Source: Proteobacteria bacterium UBA6522 (GTDB lineage: Bacteria > Pseudomonadota > Gammaproteobacteria > Steroidobacterales > Rariloculaceae). Taken from it: a DNA stretch of 14,361 nt. Where the stretch lies: the NCBI GenBank assembly GCA_002434915.1, contig DJLG01000129.1:29562-43922 (forward strand). The letters are read 5' to 3'. Below the pieces are notes generated by a model. It saw nothing but the letters and a program-made list of their open reading frames with translations, was not told the DNA's origin and ran no database searches. The translations under genes and the position numbers were made by a program. Shown in pieces: positions 13,885 to 14,361 of the stretch (positions within the stretch are counted from its first letter, which is position 1; every line of letters starts with the position of its first letter).

Positions 13885-14361
13885 TTACCTAAGCTGATAA
13901 CGAACGGGCCAGGTATAGCCATGTCGTTCAGCCGAGCTTAAGGTAGTTTCTAATACTTGTGTTCCTGGCAAGCCTTGTGCGTCAAGCTCCGCCGCTACTT
14001 CCTTTGGCCAATCGCTAAGCGAGGCAGCCCAATCTCTAGGCACATCAGGGCTAAGCTCATTTACAGTGATTAGCCCATCAAGAGTAGCCACATCATTTTC
14101 ATATCGTTCAAGATTATTAGAACCTGTTCTCTGTTCAAAGTCTGATGCGACCTCAAGCAGTATTTCCTGAAAGTCCTCTGGTAGCCTATTCCATGTGTCC
14201 AGATTGATTGTCAGACCATGCCAGGTCATCGAACCAAATCCAATCATTGTGTAGAAGGGGCTTGGCTCGTAAAGTTTGAGCTGAACTGCAGCACTAGGAA
14301 ATACCACCCAGCCTTCATACACATGAGTTCTTAAGCCAGTATAGGCTTCAGGTAAAGCAGC
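13885..14361 (-). CDS. dctP: TRAP transporter substrate-binding protein, DctP family (5' part beyond window)
   Basis: C-terminal 158 residues of the periplasmic substrate-binding subunit. The frame is open to the right edge, so the signal peptide and most of the binding cleft, including the substrate-carboxylate Arg, are outside. The window begins with LPEAYTGLRTHVYEGWVVFPS, the usual PLxExYxALqxGvvDG-type hinge, continues with MTWHGLTINLDTWNRLPEDFQEILLEVASD (the W-x-x-L-P motif and following helix typical of DctP) and ends with a long alpha-helical region. The GTG at 14320-14322 is an internal Val codon, not a start. Gene order dctP-dctQ-dctM supports the assignment. Here D of the common vvDG is replaced by YEG, which hints at a divergent binding preference. 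Confidence 0.9.
   Translation of the reverse strand, partial: AALPEAYTGLRTHVYEGWVVFPSAAVQLKLYEPSPFYTMIGFGSMTWHGLTINLDTWNRLPEDFQEILLEVASDFEQRTGSNNLERYENDVATLDGLITVNELSPDVPRDWAASLSDWPKEVAAELDAQGLPGTQVLETTLSSAERHGYTWPVRYQLR

Noticed and set aside
14320..14322. GTG as start of a short dctP-like gene
   Set aside because: The frame stays open to the window edge with good DctP similarity upstream, so this is an internal Val codon.
1..14361. tRNA, rRNA, CRISPR array, insertion sequence or phage genes
   Set aside because: No cloverleaf-like gap, regular repeat-spacer pattern, transposase or integrase was seen on either strand; intergenic space is too small for most of these.

Overview
The window reads as a catabolic and transport gene cluster from a Gram-negative, probably marine, proteobacterium of moderate G+C content (mid-40s percent by eye). 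The inference rests on two tripartite secondary transporters typical of Pseudomonadota (a TctAB-type tricarboxylate system and a DctPQM TRAP system), a Sec-exported beta-propeller, and E. coli-like promoter and Shine-Dalgarno signals. No RNA gene, insertion sequence, CRISPR array or phage gene was seen.

Layout. Left minus-strand operon (about 3430 down to the left edge): an M24 (creatinase/prolidase fold) protein, a compact two-domain PEP-synthase-like phosphotransferase, and a D-2-hydroxyacid dehydrogenase cut by the window edge. A 364-bp divergent control region (3431-3794) holds a 7-bp inverted repeat, four TTCGCG copies and a possible leader peptide. Plus-strand operon (3795-7000): tctB, tctA and a Gfo/Idh/MocA oxidoreductase, tightly packed. 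It converges at 7000/7054 with a long minus-strand series that reads from the right edge: dctP (partial), dctQ, dctM, an exported PAL-like beta-propeller, a cyclase-family hydrolase, and a large molybdenum hydroxylase subunit. The gaps upstream of the last two genes carry palindromes, one of them wrapped around a good sigma-70-like promoter, so this arm probably contains several transcription units.

How the genes may work together (inference). Two importers for organic acids surround enzymes that suit an oxidised, probably amide- or N-containing carboxylic acid: a periplasmic lyase-like propeller, a Mo hydroxylase, a cyclase/formamidase-fold hydrolase, an M24 protein with a degenerate metal site, a phosphotransferase, and two NAD(P)-dependent dehydrogenases. 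The most informative detail is that the exported propeller appears to keep the whole catalytic and zinc set of peptidyl-alpha-hydroxyglycine alpha-amidating lyase, a reaction that releases glyoxylate. A 2-hydroxyacid dehydrogenase at the other end of the cluster could reduce a 2-oxoacid of that kind. The substrate cannot be read from the sequence.
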